Shown: piece after piece, positions 8,759 through 17,843 of the stretch
Position numbering within the stretch: position 1 is the first letter of the stretch
Layout: each line of letters begins with the position of its first letter
Assembly (NCBI RefSeq): GCF_023276405.1
Contig: NZ_JALRMO010000001.1
Location: forward strand, 7,155,501 to 7,219,500
Direction of reading: 5' to 3'
DNA from: Paenibacillus hamazuiensis
GTDB lineage: Bacteria > Bacillota > Bacilli > Paenibacillales > NBRC-103111
Length of the DNA stretch: 64,000 nucleotides
Notes under the pieces: generated by a model
What the model was told of the DNA's origin: nothing
The model's input: the letters and a program-made list of their open reading frames with translations, nothing else
Database searches by the model: none
Translations under genes and position numbers: made by a program

Positions 8759-9196
8759 ATGAGCATACTGTCTGCAGATAAAGTGAAATTGAACGCTCAG
8801 CCTAAAGATAAATTCGAAGCGATCCGCATGGCGGGACAGCTTCTTGTCGATGCCGGTCATGCCTCGGCAGCTTACATCGACAAAATGATCGAACGCGAGC
8901 AAACGCTGTCCACCTATATGGGCAACGGGCTGGCGATTCCGCACGGAACGCAGGATTCCAAATCACTCATTCAATCCACGGGATTGTCGATTGTGCAAAT
9001 TCCGCAGGGCGTCGATTTCGGAGACGGCGAAAAGGCAACTCTTGTCATCGGCATTGCGGCCGCTGGCGGCGAGCATTTGGACATTTTAACCAATGTGGCC
9101 ATGGTTTGCTCCGAAGACGAAAATATCGAGCGGATTCAAAACGCGTCGACACCCGAGGAAATGATCCGCATTTTCGAAAGCGGGATGAACTCATGA
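8759..9196 (+). CDS. mtlF: PTS mannitol-specific enzyme IIA
   Basis: A 145-residue cytosolic phosphocarrier that passes phosphate from HPr to the IIB cysteine of MtlA. The start at ATG 8759 follows AGGGAGAG; an upstream in-frame ATG at 8714 lies within the end of mtlR and would add 15 unrelated residues. The active-site motif GNGLAIPHGT puts His62 at the phosphorylation position. Its stop overlaps the start of mtlD by four bases (ATGA), implying translational coupling. Confidence 0.94.
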   Translation: MSILSADKVKLNAQPKDKFEAIRMAGQLLVDAGHASAAYIDKMIEREQTLSTYMGNGLAIPHGTQDSKSLIQSTGLSIVQIPQGVDFGDGEKATLVIGIAAAGGEHLDILTNVAMVCSEDENIERIQNASTPEEMIRIFESGMNS

Positions 9197-10338
9197 AAGC
9201 TTTACATTTTGGCGCAGGAAACATCGGCAGAGGTTTTATCGGGCTCGTTTTATCCCAAGCGGGTTATGAAGTCTGTTTCTCCGATGTGAACGACAGCTTG
9301 GTCGAGCTGCTGCGGGAGAAGCGGGCGTATACAGTTCGTTTGGCGAATGCGGCACAGGAAACGTTCCGGGTATCGAATGTCACGGCGATTAATGGGAAAA
9401 ACCCGGAGGATGTCGCGGAAGCGGTCGCTCAAGCGGATTTGGTCACGACGGCCGTGGGCGTGAACATACTTAAGCATATTGCCGAAGGGATCGCCCAAGG
9501 TTTAGCCAAACGTGCGCAGCGCGGCGCCGCCCCACTCCATATTATTGCTTGCGAAAATGCGATCGGAGGCAGCAGTCAGCTGAAGGAGCATATATACGGC
9601 CATTTAAGCCCGGAGCTCCGCGAATATGCAGACCGAAACGCCGCTTTCCCGGATTCGGCCGTCGATCGGATCGTTCCGATCCAAACGAATGAGGACCCGC
9701 TCGAGGTCAAAGTCGAGCCTTTTTACGAGTGGGTGGTGGACGAATCGCAAACGATACCGGGCTTTCACCGCATCGAAGGCGTTCATTACGTTTCCGAGCT
9801 GGAGCCTTACATTGAACGCAAGCTGTTCACCGTCAATACCGGACATTGCTTCGCGGCATATATGGGTTACCTGCAGGGCTTCGGCACGATTCAAGAAGCG
9901 ATGGCGAACTCTGAAATCGCCGCAAACGTTCGGCATACAATGGAAGAGACAGGTGCTCTGCTCGTCAAGAAATATGGTTTTGACCGCGAGGAGCATCAGC
10001 AATATATAGATACCATTTTAGACCGTTTTGCAAATCCGTATTTGACCGACCACATCGAACGGATCGGCCGTTCGCCGATTCGCAAAATATCCCGCAACGA
10101 CCGCTTTGTCCGCCCTGCTCTGCAGGCTTTCGAATTGGGGCTGCCTACGCAATACTTGACGATGGCGATCGCCGCGGCGCTTTTGTTTGATGTGGCGGCC
10201 GATCCGGAAGCGATGGAAATTCAGCGTTCGTTAAGCGAAGATGGTCTTGGCCAAACGATAACCAAGTATACGTCGCTCGGCAAGGAGCACCCGCTGCATG
10301 CCGACATCGCCCGCCAATACGGTTTTTTGAAAAGATAG
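9193..10338 (+). CDS. mtlD: Mannitol-1-phosphate 5-dehydrogenase
   Basis: Oxidises mannitol-1-phosphate to fructose-6-phosphate with NAD, linking MtlA import to glycolysis. The 381-residue length is normal for the family. It starts at ATG 9193, overlapping mtlF. The N-terminal Rossmann motif is [12 protein letters not shown] (about residues 5-16); the catalytic region includes [15 protein letters not shown], with the conserved His, in the C-terminal domain. No disruption is seen. Twelve bases separate it from ptsI. Confidence 0.95.
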   Translation: MKALHFGAGNIGRGFIGLVLSQAGYEVCFSDVNDSLVELLREKRAYTVRLANAAQETFRVSNVTAINGKNPEDVAEAVAQADLVTTAVGVNILKHIAEGIAQGLAKRAQRGAAPLHIIACENAIGGSSQLKEHIYGHLSPELREYADRNAAFPDSAVDRIVPIQTNEDPLEVKVEPFYEWVVDESQTIPGFHRIEGVHYVSELEPYIERKLFTVNTGHCFAAYMGYLQGFGTIQEAMANSEIAANVRHTMEETGALLVKKYGFDREEHQQYIDTILDRFANPYLTDHIERIGRSPIRKISRNDRFVRPALQAFELGLPTQYLTMAIAAALLFDVAADPEAMEIQRSLSEDGLGQTITKYTSLGKEHPLHADIARQYGFLKR

Positions 10339-10349
10339 GAGGGATTGCA

Positions 10350-12089
10350 GTGGACAAAATAACGACCTATCGGTTGTCCGGCATCGCGGCGTCGCCCGGA
10401 TTCGCTATCGGCAAAGCTTACCGCCTGCAGCAGGAGCCGTATGTTCCCGCTGAGGGCAAGGCCGCCGACATTCAAAACGAACTGGAACGGTTTCGCAGGG
10501 CGGTGGACCTGGCAAGACAGGAGCTGGAGAAGATCCGCAGCATGACGGAAGCCCGGATGGGTGCGGCCAAAGCGGAGATTTTCGAGGCGCACCTCATGCT
10601 GCTGGAGGACCCGGATTTGATCGATGCCATCATCGATAAAATAGAAAATGAAGGCGCAAACGCTGAGTTTGCGCTGTACGAAGTATCGAGCGGCTTCATC
10701 GAAGCGCTCAGTTCGATGGATAACGAGCTGCTGCGCGAGCGCGCAGCCGATGTGCGCGATGTGTCCGGACGAATCATGAGCGGTTTGCGGGGAGTCCCGT
10801 ATGCTTCCGTTTCATCGATTCATGAGCCGTGTGTGCTCGTGGCGGAGGATTTAACGCCTTCGGATACGGCGCAGCTGAACCTCGATTATGTTCTCGGTTT
10901 TGTGACCGAAATCGGCAGCCGTACCTCTCACTCGGCGATTATGGCACGTTCCCTGGAGGTGCCGGCCATAGTGGGAGCGGGCCAAGAGGCGGGGCGGATC
11001 GAAACGGGCACCCCGGTGATCCTGGACGCGCTGGAAGGCACGGTGATCGTGGATCCGACCGCCGAGGAGCTGTCGATGTATCAAGCCCGCAAAGCGGAAT
11101 ACGATGAACGTAGACGCGAGCTGCGCAAGCTGCTGGATGAACCGACCTTATCGCAAGACGGTCATCGCGTAGAGCTTGCGGCCAATATTGGCAGCGTGGA
11201 AGATTTGCAGAAAGTGCTTGAAAACGGAGCGGAAGGTATCGGGCTGCTCAGGACGGAATTTTTATACATGGGCCGCAGCAGCCTTCCCGGCGAAGAGGAG
11301 CAGTTTCAGGTTTACAAGCATGTGCTCGAGCGGATGAACGGGAAACCTGTCGTCATCCGTACGCTCGATATCGGTGGAGATAAAGAGCTGCCGTATATGA
11401 AGCTTCCGGAGGAAAGCAACCCGTTTCTCGGGCTGCGCGCCGTACGCTTATGTCTCAGCAAGCCCGACTTGTTTCGCACCCAACTGAGAGCTCTGTTTCG
11501 CGCGAGCGTCTACGGAAACTTGAAGATCATGTTTCCGATGATTGCCGTAAGAGAGGAGCTTCTCGAGGCGAAGCGTCTGCTGCAGGAAGAAAAGGAAAAG
11601 CTGATTCGCGAAGGAACGCAGGTATCCGATTCGATTGAAGTCGGCATCATGATAGAAATTCCCGCCGCGGCGCTGGCCGCCGATCAGTTGGTCAAGGAAG
11701 TCGACTTTTTCAGCATCGGCACCAATGACTTGATTCAATATACGATGGCTGCAGACCGGATGAACGAAAATGTGTCGTATTTATATCAGCCATGCCACCC
11801 GTCGATTTTGCGATTGATCCGTATGGTGATTCAAGCGGCGGAGAAGGAAGGCAAATGGGTAGGCATGTGCGGGGAAATGGCCGGGGATGAAAACGCGGTT
11901 CCGATTTTGCTCGGCATGGGCCTCCACGAGTTCAGCATGAGCGCAGGGTCGATTTTACCGACAAGGGCGCTTATCAAAAGGCTGAGCCGTCGGGAGTGGG
12001 CCGATTATTCGGAGCAAGTACTTGCTATGAGCAGTAATGACAGCATCGTTCAATTCGTAAAGCAAAAGACAAGGAGTGACCTGACATGA
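10350..12089 (+). CDS. ptsI: Phosphoenolpyruvate-protein phosphotransferase (Enzyme I), mannitol-operon copy
   Basis: Cytosolic Enzyme I takes phosphate from phosphoenolpyruvate and gives it to HPr. It starts at GTG 10350 behind AGGAGGG. At 579 residues it has the N-terminal HPr-binding and phosphohistidine domains, with [12 protein letters not shown] placing the active His at 194, and the C-terminal PEP-binding TIM barrel with [12 protein letters not shown], the [13 protein letters not shown] motif and GMCGEMAG containing the conserved Cys. A second, diverged Enzyme I lies at 52750-54483. It overlaps the following HPr gene by four bases. A ptsI inside a mannitol operon is unusual; the usual place is a general ptsHI operon. 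Confidence 0.93.
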   Translation: MDKITTYRLSGIAASPGFAIGKAYRLQQEPYVPAEGKAADIQNELERFRRAVDLARQELEKIRSMTEARMGAAKAEIFEAHLMLLEDPDLIDAIIDKIENEGANAEFALYEVSSGFIEALSSMDNELLRERAADVRDVSGRIMSGLRGVPYASVSSIHEPCVLVAEDLTPSDTAQLNLDYVLGFVTEIGSRTSHSAIMARSLEVPAIVGAGQEAGRIETGTPVILDALEGTVIVDPTAEELSMYQARKAEYDERRRELRKLLDEPTLSQDGHRVELAANIGSVEDLQKVLENGAEGIGLLRTEFLYMGRSSLPGEEEQFQVYKHVLERMNGKPVVIRTLDIGGDKELPYMKLPEESNPFLGLRAVRLCLSKPDLFRTQLRALFRASVYGNLKIMFPMIAVREELLEAKRLLQEEKEKLIREGTQVSDSIEVGIMIEIPAAALAADQLVKEVDFFSIGTNDLIQYTMAADRMNENVSYLYQPCHPSILRLIRMVIQAAEKEGKWVGMCGEMAGDENAVPILLGMGLHEFSMSAGSILPTRALIKRLSRREWADYSEQVLAMSSNDSIVQFVKQKTRSDLT

Positions 12090-12349
12090 TATCGCAAACT
12101 TATACGGTACTTAATCCATCCGGTTTTCACGCGCGTCCGACCAAGGAATTCGTGCAAACCGCAGGCACTTTTCCGTGCAAGGTCAGTGTGATGAAAGGTG
12201 GCAAGAAAGTAAACGGCAAAAGCTCGCTCAGCATGCTGACGCTGGGGATTCAGAAAAACGACGAGGTCACGCTGGAAGTGGACGGCGAGCAGGAGGAGCA
12301 GGCACTCAGCCAGCTGGGCGGACTTCTTACGAAAATATTCGAGGAATAG
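12086..12349 (+). CDS. ptsH: HPr phosphocarrier protein, mannitol-operon copy
   Basis: An 87-residue HPr. GFHARPT places the EI-phosphorylated histidine at 15, and [13 protein letters not shown] places Ser46, the site used by HPr kinase for CcpA-linked catabolite repression, so both classical functions are possible. It starts at ATG 12086, overlapping ptsI (ATGA), and is the last gene of the mannitol operon. It is more like canonical HPr than the second copy at 52424, which has a four-residue insertion before its serine. Confidence 0.93.
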   Translation: MISQTYTVLNPSGFHARPTKEFVQTAGTFPCKVSVMKGGKKVNGKSSLSMLTLGIQKNDEVTLEVDGEQEEQALSQLGGLLTKIFEE

Positions 12350-12359
12350 GAATAATGCC

Positions 12360-12391
12360 AAAAGCATCGACCATGGGGTTGGTGCTTTTTT
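12360..12391 (+). terminator. Terminator of the mannitol operon
   Basis: AAAAGCATCGACC pairs with GGTTGGTGCTTTT (two G-T pairs) and runs into six T residues, 11 bases after the HPr stop. Confidence 0.8.
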
Positions 12392-12469
12392 GTTTCTTGG
12401 GAAATTATGGATGGTTCCCTGTAATCTAATAGCAATAACTCACATACGCTTAGATAATAATTCAAAAGT

Positions 12470-13543
12470 GTGGTGGGTATTTTGTTTGACGAATCCGTAC
12501 GACCTTATTTGATAACCAGAAAGCTATCGCCGGAAAATCAAGAAACGCCCTTTCACTTTACAAATCTGGCGAGTATACCTGAAGAGCTGCTGTACAGAAG
12601 AAATCATTTCGCTTATCCGCCAATTCATCAGGAATCATTCCGCATATCTATTCTCGGCGAAGTCGCCCGACCGCGTACGCTTGACTACGATTTTATTCGG
12701 TCCCTGCCACCAAGGACAGTTGCAGTCGTGTTGGAATGTGCAGGAAACAAGCGTTCATTTTTCAAACCGAAAACATTCGGCGAACAATGGGAAAGAGGAG
12801 CTGTAGGCCAAGGCATCTGGAAAGGTGTTTCCCTATCTTATTTGCTTCAATTAGCGGGTATAAAACCGTCGGCCCAGGAAGTCGTTGTGGAAGGCTGGGA
12901 TGCGGGAAGCCGCGACGATATGCCGGGAATTTTTTCTTATGCGCGAAGTATCCCGATCCAAAAAGCGATGCAATCGGATACGATCCTTGCTTATGAATTT
13001 AACGGCCGGCCCTTAACGTGGAGACATGGATTTCCCGTCAGACTTATCGTTCCACATTGGTATGCGATGGCGTCCGTTAAATGGGTAAGAAAAATCATCG
13101 TGACCGAATTTCCGTTTCAGGGTCCTTTTCAAACTGTGGATTATCAGATCTACCCGGATAAAGCCAACGAACAAGCAAAATATCCTGTAACGATAATGAA
13201 TGTCAACTCCTCCATACAAAGACCGCTGGATCGATCAATCATGAGGAAAGGCAAGCATTATATTCAGGGGATTGCATGGACGGGGTTGGGAGAGGTCCGC
13301 CAAGTGGAACTCAGTTTTGATGGAGGGGATACATGGGTGACGGCCAGAATCGGAAGAACCCCTGTTCAACCGGCTTCTTGGGTACACTGGGGGTATGAAT
13401 GGGACGTCAATCGGGCCGGGGAATATTTAATTATCTCGAGAGCCGGGGATACATACGGCCGAGTCCAGCCGATGACGGCCCATTGGAATCGCAAGGGCTA
13501 CTCTTATAACGCAGCAGATCAAGTGAATGTAACCGTAGAGTAG
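12470..13543 (+). CDS. Sulfite-oxidase-like molybdopterin oxidoreductase
   Basis: About 357 residues with the oxidoreductase molybdopterin-binding fold followed by a C-terminal Mo-co dimerisation-like beta domain. LECAGNKR holds Cys90, the expected thiolate ligand of molybdenum; RGAVGQGIWKGVSL and ALAYEFNGRPL-type cofactor-contact motifs follow. There is no twin-arginine or Sec signal, so it should be cytoplasmic, unlike many sulfite oxidases. The start is uncertain: GTG 12470, GTG 12473 or TTG 12482 are all possible, the last having GTGGTGGG just upstream. It stands alone with no heme partner or Moco genes nearby, so the substrate is unknown. Confidence 0.85.
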   Translation: MVGILFDESVRPYLITRKLSPENQETPFHFTNLASIPEELLYRRNHFAYPPIHQESFRISILGEVARPRTLDYDFIRSLPPRTVAVVLECAGNKRSFFKPKTFGEQWERGAVGQGIWKGVSLSYLLQLAGIKPSAQEVVVEGWDAGSRDDMPGIFSYARSIPIQKAMQSDTILAYEFNGRPLTWRHGFPVRLIVPHWYAMASVKWVRKIIVTEFPFQGPFQTVDYQIYPDKANEQAKYPVTIMNVNSSIQRPLDRSIMRKGKHYIQGIAWTGLGEVRQVELSFDGGDTWVTARIGRTPVQPASWVHWGYEWDVNRAGEYLIISRAGDTYGRVQPMTAHWNRKGYSYNAADQVNVTVE

Positions 13544-13644
13544 ATTGTGAATGGTATCCCAGCTCCCATTGACAGATTCATTAAATTTCGTCATGATTTT
13601 GGTTATTGGGAAATTTCCTAAATTTTGCCGAAGCGAGCGTGCCC

Positions 13645-14679
13645 ATGAGATTCCTGTCACTTCTATTGTCTTTCTTATTCATCTTGCTGCTATCCTCATG
13701 TAAAGAACAACCGAGCCCTAATGCAACAGTTACGCCCACCTCAGGAAATATAAATCAAAGCAATGTTGAATCTAAAATAAATCAATCGGCGAATGACATC
13801 GACTCTCGCCAGACGGCAAAAACTCCGGCACCCGGCAATTCGCCGTCACCCACTTCTAAACAATCGGAATCGGCGCAACCAACGTCTATGGTCGGGGATA
13901 CCATCAAGGAACAATCTTTTAAGGTGAACTTCGAAAATTTAGGGGATTCCGAGTTTATTACGACGGTTGAAAAGGCAGAAGGTAAGGATCGGCTTCATTT
14001 TTACATCAAACATGCGAATGCATTGTCGGAATTGAAGTATGAATCCGATTCGGGTTTCCTTTATCCTGAAGTCTCCGCCGTATCTTTCCGGGATGTGAAC
14101 GGCGACGGGCGCAAGGACATTATCGCGATTGTAAATTACACTACCGGCGCCGGGCGAATGGGAACTATTCCGATTTCCAAGTTACTTATCTTTAAACAGA
14201 ACGAATCCGGGTTTATTGAGGATTTATCTCTTGAAGAAAAAGCCGAAGCCGGTGCCCCCTACCGGATCATGACCGTTCAGGATGTTATGACCGGTCTGAA
14301 AACCGATTCCAAAGATGGCGTATCCAAAGCATGGCAGCGCGTGATTCCCGGAGAGTACATATTGGAGGGAAGCAACGAGTTACACGGCTCTACCTTGACC
14401 ATCAAAAAAGCTTCGGGTACGGGGCTTTCTTTCAGTCTGGACGCTTTTTATGCAACTAATAAAGAAGCTATCCAGCGAGGAGGGGTCAATATCGGCAATA
14501 TCGATAATGGGGAAGCAACTCCCCAACATTCGGAAATGGTTTTCACCGATACAAGTTCAGGGTACGAACTATCCTTCTCCTTACTCTCAAATAATGAGAT
14601 TTACTTGCAGGATAACGGTAAGCCCTATTACGGGCATAACGTTAGTGTAAACGGGGCGTACTCACTCAAAAAGAAATGA
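13645..14679 (+). CDS. Lipoprotein with DxNGDGR-type calcium-binding repeat
   Basis: A 344-residue predicted lipoprotein. From ATG 13645 the signal peptide MRFLSLLLSFLFILLLSSC ends in a lipobox with Cys19. An in-frame TTG at 13606 would put 13 unlikely residues before it. Neither start has a good ribosome site. A Ser/Thr/Pro/Gln-rich spacer (about residues 22-90) acts as a tether. The body has RDVNGDGRKDIIAIVN (about residues 150-165), an FG-GAP or Ca-binding loop common in Paenibacillus lipoproteins. Family and role not recognised. Confidence 0.65.
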   Translation: MRFLSLLLSFLFILLLSSCKEQPSPNATVTPTSGNINQSNVESKINQSANDIDSRQTAKTPAPGNSPSPTSKQSESAQPTSMVGDTIKEQSFKVNFENLGDSEFITTVEKAEGKDRLHFYIKHANALSELKYESDSGFLYPEVSAVSFRDVNGDGRKDIIAIVNYTTGAGRMGTIPISKLLIFKQNESGFIEDLSLEEKAEAGAPYRIMTVQDVMTGLKTDSKDGVSKAWQRVIPGEYILEGSNELHGSTLTIKKASGTGLSFSLDAFYATNKEAIQRGGVNIGNIDNGEATPQHSEMVFTDTSSGYELSFSLLSNNEIYLQDNGKPYYGHNVSVNGAYSLKKK

Positions 14680-14740
14680 TGCGGATTTATAAAGAATAAT
14701 GTCCCCATCTACAAAAGCATAGGGACCTAATTAGCGCACG

Positions 14741-15796
14741 TTATTTATTAATTAGCGCTTTCCGATCGACAGCTTGGGGCGGTTGTTCCAACCACCCGTG
14801 ATCGATCAAAATGTTTGCGCCATCTTCGACATAATTTCCAACTTCCAATATGAAACGTCCATATTTTTCCGCGATATCGTGTCTTGCACTCATCGACAAT
14901 GCATTGGCATAGGCTCTTATCCTTACTGTAAACATATCCAATTTGTGGAACAACATCAATTTATCTGAAAACGGAGCCGAAGTCGAGGTTGTCACCAACG
15001 GATCCAATATAGGGGCGGCCGATAAATCTTCATGCTGAAGAATCTGACTGAATATATCATAATGTTTGGTGGCGATTTCCTTGCCTCTAAGAAAGTAATC
15101 CCTGGCTTGTTCCGACTGTGCCACCTGGCTGAATCCGATTAAAACGGTTTTACTCGTCGCGTTGTTTTCAATGTTATCGTAAAGATGCGTTATTTCCAAG
15201 GCTTGCAGCGGCCGCACCTCTCCAAAGAAACCGTTCAGATAACTTTGTTTCTCGATAAAATCGACTTTATCGGGATACGGAATATAACTGGGTTTGGTCA
15301 GCAAGCCTTTCTTTAACATGACCTCGTTCAGCTCATTGAAAAATTTAACCGTCAAATCGACACATTGGGTAAAAAAAGATCGGATATCCGGTCTGGTTAC
15401 CAGTGGGACGGCAATTCCATAAAGGCTAATCCCCGCTTTACCGACATATTTCAAATAGTGAAGATAAAATTCGTCTTCAAACAGCCTGGGCGCCCCCGGA
15501 TTAACGTCCTCTTCCGTAAACCCTTTTGGAATCGGGTAATTTTCTTGCTCGAATATTTGCTTGATGGATTGTACGAACTGCTCGGACAAACGGAGAGCGT
15601 TTTCCAATACCTTTTTGATCTCCTGATCCTCCACGTGGTTCAGCATATGACTCAAAACACATATAGACATGGTGTTCCCAATATAGGTCGCCCAAAGTTT
15701 TCCCTGCTCAGCGGAAGTCAGCTTCTCATGAGTTTGGTTTTCATTGTTCTGTCGTTGATTTGACGATGGGAGTTTAATTGGTTTGATCGTCTCCAT
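14741..15796 (-). CDS. DUF3231 family protein, two tandem repeats
   Basis: A 351-residue soluble helical protein with two related halves (about residues 20-180 and 190-345), each rich in alpha helix and with patterns like LWATYIGNTMSICVLSHML. This is the DUF3231 family, ferritin-like in shape and often found in spore formers; a spore or stress role is inferred only. ATG 15796 is the start because GGAGG lies 8 bases upstream; the upstream in-frame ATG at 15814 would place that ribosome site inside the coding sequence. A single-repeat paralogue is at 32436-32963. Confidence 0.75.
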   Translation of the reverse strand: METIKPIKLPSSNQRQNNENQTHEKLTSAEQGKLWATYIGNTMSICVLSHMLNHVEDQEIKKVLENALRLSEQFVQSIKQIFEQENYPIPKGFTEEDVNPGAPRLFEDEFYLHYLKYVGKAGISLYGIAVPLVTRPDIRSFFTQCVDLTVKFFNELNEVMLKKGLLTKPSYIPYPDKVDFIEKQSYLNGFFGEVRPLQALEITHLYDNIENNATSKTVLIGFSQVAQSEQARDYFLRGKEIATKHYDIFSQILQHEDLSAAPILDPLVTTSTSAPFSDKLMLFHKLDMFTVRIRAYANALSMSARHDIAEKYGRFILEVGNYVEDGANILIDHGWLEQPPQAVDRKALINK

Positions 15797-15863
15797 TATG
15801 AAGCCTCCGTTCATAGATTTCCCAGTTATTCTCGCCTTTTTTACCCTGAAATATGTTTCCTGT

Positions 15864-16343
15864 TTATGGATGATCCTTAGATTGCAGTCTCCTTGTGCAC
15901 GCGGATTTCATCCATATCCCTATGCCAATACCGAAGAAGCAAAACAGCATAGGCAGCCAGACCGGGCCGAATAACACTCCAAAAATCCTTAAGTTTGGCG
16001 AATAGATCACGCCAACTGTTGCGAAATATGCAGCGAAAGCAAAGGGGAAGGCGGAATAGGGCGGTATATTTCCCGCAAAGGTGTCCCGGTACGCATCATA
16101 AATGGCAAACATGTACACACACGGGTAAAACATGAGCCATTGATAATCGGTCGATTGAATGGCTTTTTGAATCTCGCCTTGAAAACTTTCAATAATTATC
16201 CTGTTCAAGCCGGATTGTTGATTCACGGTGAATTCGAGGATAAGAAAGGTTAATCCCTTTATCATCTTTCCGTTTAAAAATTGTCCAAATCCGGGTAGGG
16301 CAATACTCCATAAAATTTTTTCAATCGCTGCCCTTTTTATCAT
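15864..16343 (-). CDS. Small polytopic membrane protein, TM2-like
   Basis: A 159-residue hydrophobic protein with about four membrane segments. The start, PGFGQFLNGKMIKGL, is like the opening of TM2/YozV-type proteins found widely in Bacillales. ATG 16343 follows AGGAAAG. It ends in a short basic tail. No function is known for close relatives. It is transcribed toward the DUF3231 gene with a 67-base gap and may be in the same transcript. Confidence 0.65.
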   Translation of the reverse strand: MIKRAAIEKILWSIALPGFGQFLNGKMIKGLTFLILEFTVNQQSGLNRIIIESFQGEIQKAIQSTDYQWLMFYPCVYMFAIYDAYRDTFAGNIPPYSAFPFAFAAYFATVGVIYSPNLRIFGVLFGPVWLPMLFCFFGIGIGIWMKSACTRRLQSKDHP

Positions 16344-16489
16344 AGTGGCACTTTCCTATCCTTTAACATTAGTGTCCCAAGCGATTGTTTGATGATTTTT
16401 AGTTAGGTTTCCCTGGGAGTAAACATTCAAAAACAGGGAAAATATGGTTAATTTTGTTTACAAAAAATTCATCTGAAATTGATCGCCAA

Positions 16490-16529
16490 TTTACACAATT
16501 CGCCTATCATACTTTATGTATCATAAAGT
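16490..16529 (+). promoter_or_regulatory. Promoter region with perfect operator-like palindrome
   Basis: ACTTTATG (16511-16518) and CATAAAGT (16522-16529) form a perfect 8-bp inverted repeat around TAT. TTTACA at 16490-16495 could be a -35, with a weak -10 inside the palindrome. The symmetry and position suggest a repressor site, for example for a metal-responsive regulator, controlling the transporter and S-layer genes downstream. The 322-base gap 16344-16665 holds this site and the leader described next. Confidence 0.45.
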
Positions 16530-16543
16530 TTCGCGCGAAGAGT

Positions 16544-16622
16544 GGAGACTAGGAGAAAACTCGGAGCGAAAACGGCCTTGAAACGGTTGTTTTTGCTCTT
16601 TGTTTTTTCAGTCTCCTTTTTT
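16544..16622 (+). ncRNA. Structured leader with nested terminator hairpins (possible riboswitch or attenuator)
   Basis: GGAGACT (16544-16550) is an exact complement of AGTCTCC (16610-16616), which is followed by a T run. Inside lies a second hairpin, GAGC...GCTC (16564-16598, extended by an A-rich/T-rich stem and CC/GG), followed by TTTGTTTTTT. The CTCCT of the right arm can also pair with the AGGAG of the downstream ribosome site at about 16655-16660, so alternative folds could switch expression. It matches no riboswitch class I recognise. Confidence 0.4.
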
Positions 16623-16665
16623 ATTTACCCTGGCAGAGAACTTCCATCCTAGAGAGGAGAACCTT

Positions 16666-17813
16666 ATGTCGTTTTACAGAAAAATAGCCATCGTATTGGC
16701 AACCTTATGGCTGTTTGCCGCGATGGGAACAGCCGAGGCCCATTTCAGCTCCACGGGGTATTCGGATATTACGGTGGGGGAGAAAACGCTGCACTATAGC
16801 TTATTTTTGCTGGATCGCGAGCTGCTGGAGGCTGAGCCGGATATCGACCTGGATCGCGACGGAAAGGTTTCGGAGAGCGATTTGTCCGGCTCCGCCGAGA
16901 AATTGACCCGGCTCGTCAATGACCGGCTTGTTGTGACGGGCAACGGCAAGCTCGCTGCAGGCAAAGTTACGGCGGCAAGTCTTGCGATGAAAGCGAAAAT
17001 GTCGATGGCCCAAATCGATGTCCGGTACGAATTTCCCGATGCCGTGCAGCGGTATATGGTCCAGTACAACTTTTATGACGGCACGAACCCCGACCATCGA
17101 AGCTTTGCCACAATCAAGCTGGGAGAGCAAACCATCGTTCAGGTTATTAACAGCAATAATAATATCATCCAAATCGAGGGCAAGGCGGCGGTCGGACAAG
17201 CGCCGGAGTCTTCGCCAGCACCGGGGGCACCGCAAGCGCAATCGAACGCATCATGGACGACGCAGCTTCGCGAGTTCACGTATATGGGGATGAAGCATAT
17301 ATGGTCGGGACCCGATCATCTGCTGTTTCTGCTCGGCCTGCTGCTTGCGGCCGGCATGGTCGGCAAGACCGGATGGACGACGCTGAAGCTGGTTACGGCG
17401 TTTACCGTCGGTCACAGCATCACGTTGATCCTGTCTGCGCTTGAGCTGGCGTCGCTATCTCCGGTCCTCGTGGAGCCGTTAATTGCATTAAGCATCATCT
17501 ATATTGCGGCAGAGAATATATTCCGCAAATCGGATGACGGCAACAAACGGATCGGGATCACGTTTTATTCGGGCTCGTGCACGGCTTCGGATTTGCGGAG
17601 ATTCTCCACGGCACGATGGCGGGAAATATCGCGCTGCCGCTGTTCTCCTTCAACCTGGGGGTCGAGATCGGCCAGATCGCCGTACTGCTGGTTGCCGTCC
17701 CCGCCATCTGGGCCGTGCGCAAGCTGATCTCACGTCCCATTTGGACCTATGGCTTGTCTTCATTCATCGGCATCATGGGCCTGTACTGGTTTGTTGAGCG
17801 CGTCATATTTTAA
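16666..17813 (+). pseudogene. HupE/UreJ_2 family transporter interrupted by a frameshift
   Basis: Starts at ATG 16666 behind AGAGGAGA with a signal peptide ending near AEAHFS. An extracytoplasmic part carries an EF-hand-like loop DLDRDGKVSESDL, then HupE/UreJ-type membrane segments begin near YMGMKHIWSGPDHLLFLLGLLL, including the conserved histidines. At 17563-17569 the frame is lost: the text reads ITFYSGSC, but one frame over it continues as FGLVHGFGFAEILHG and runs to a stop at 17813 with three more membrane segments. One extra T in the CGTTTTATTC run would restore ITFLFGLVHGFGFAE. HupE relatives move nickel or cobalt. It may be a real disruption or a sequencing error. Confidence 0.8.
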
Positions 17814-17843
17814 CCGACTAACATGAGAGAGAGGAAAGCAAAC

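Noticed and set aside
14701-14726. GTCCC/GGGAC hairpin between convergent genes
   Set aside because: Only 5 bases of stem, a 16-base loop and no T run; too weak to list as a terminator.
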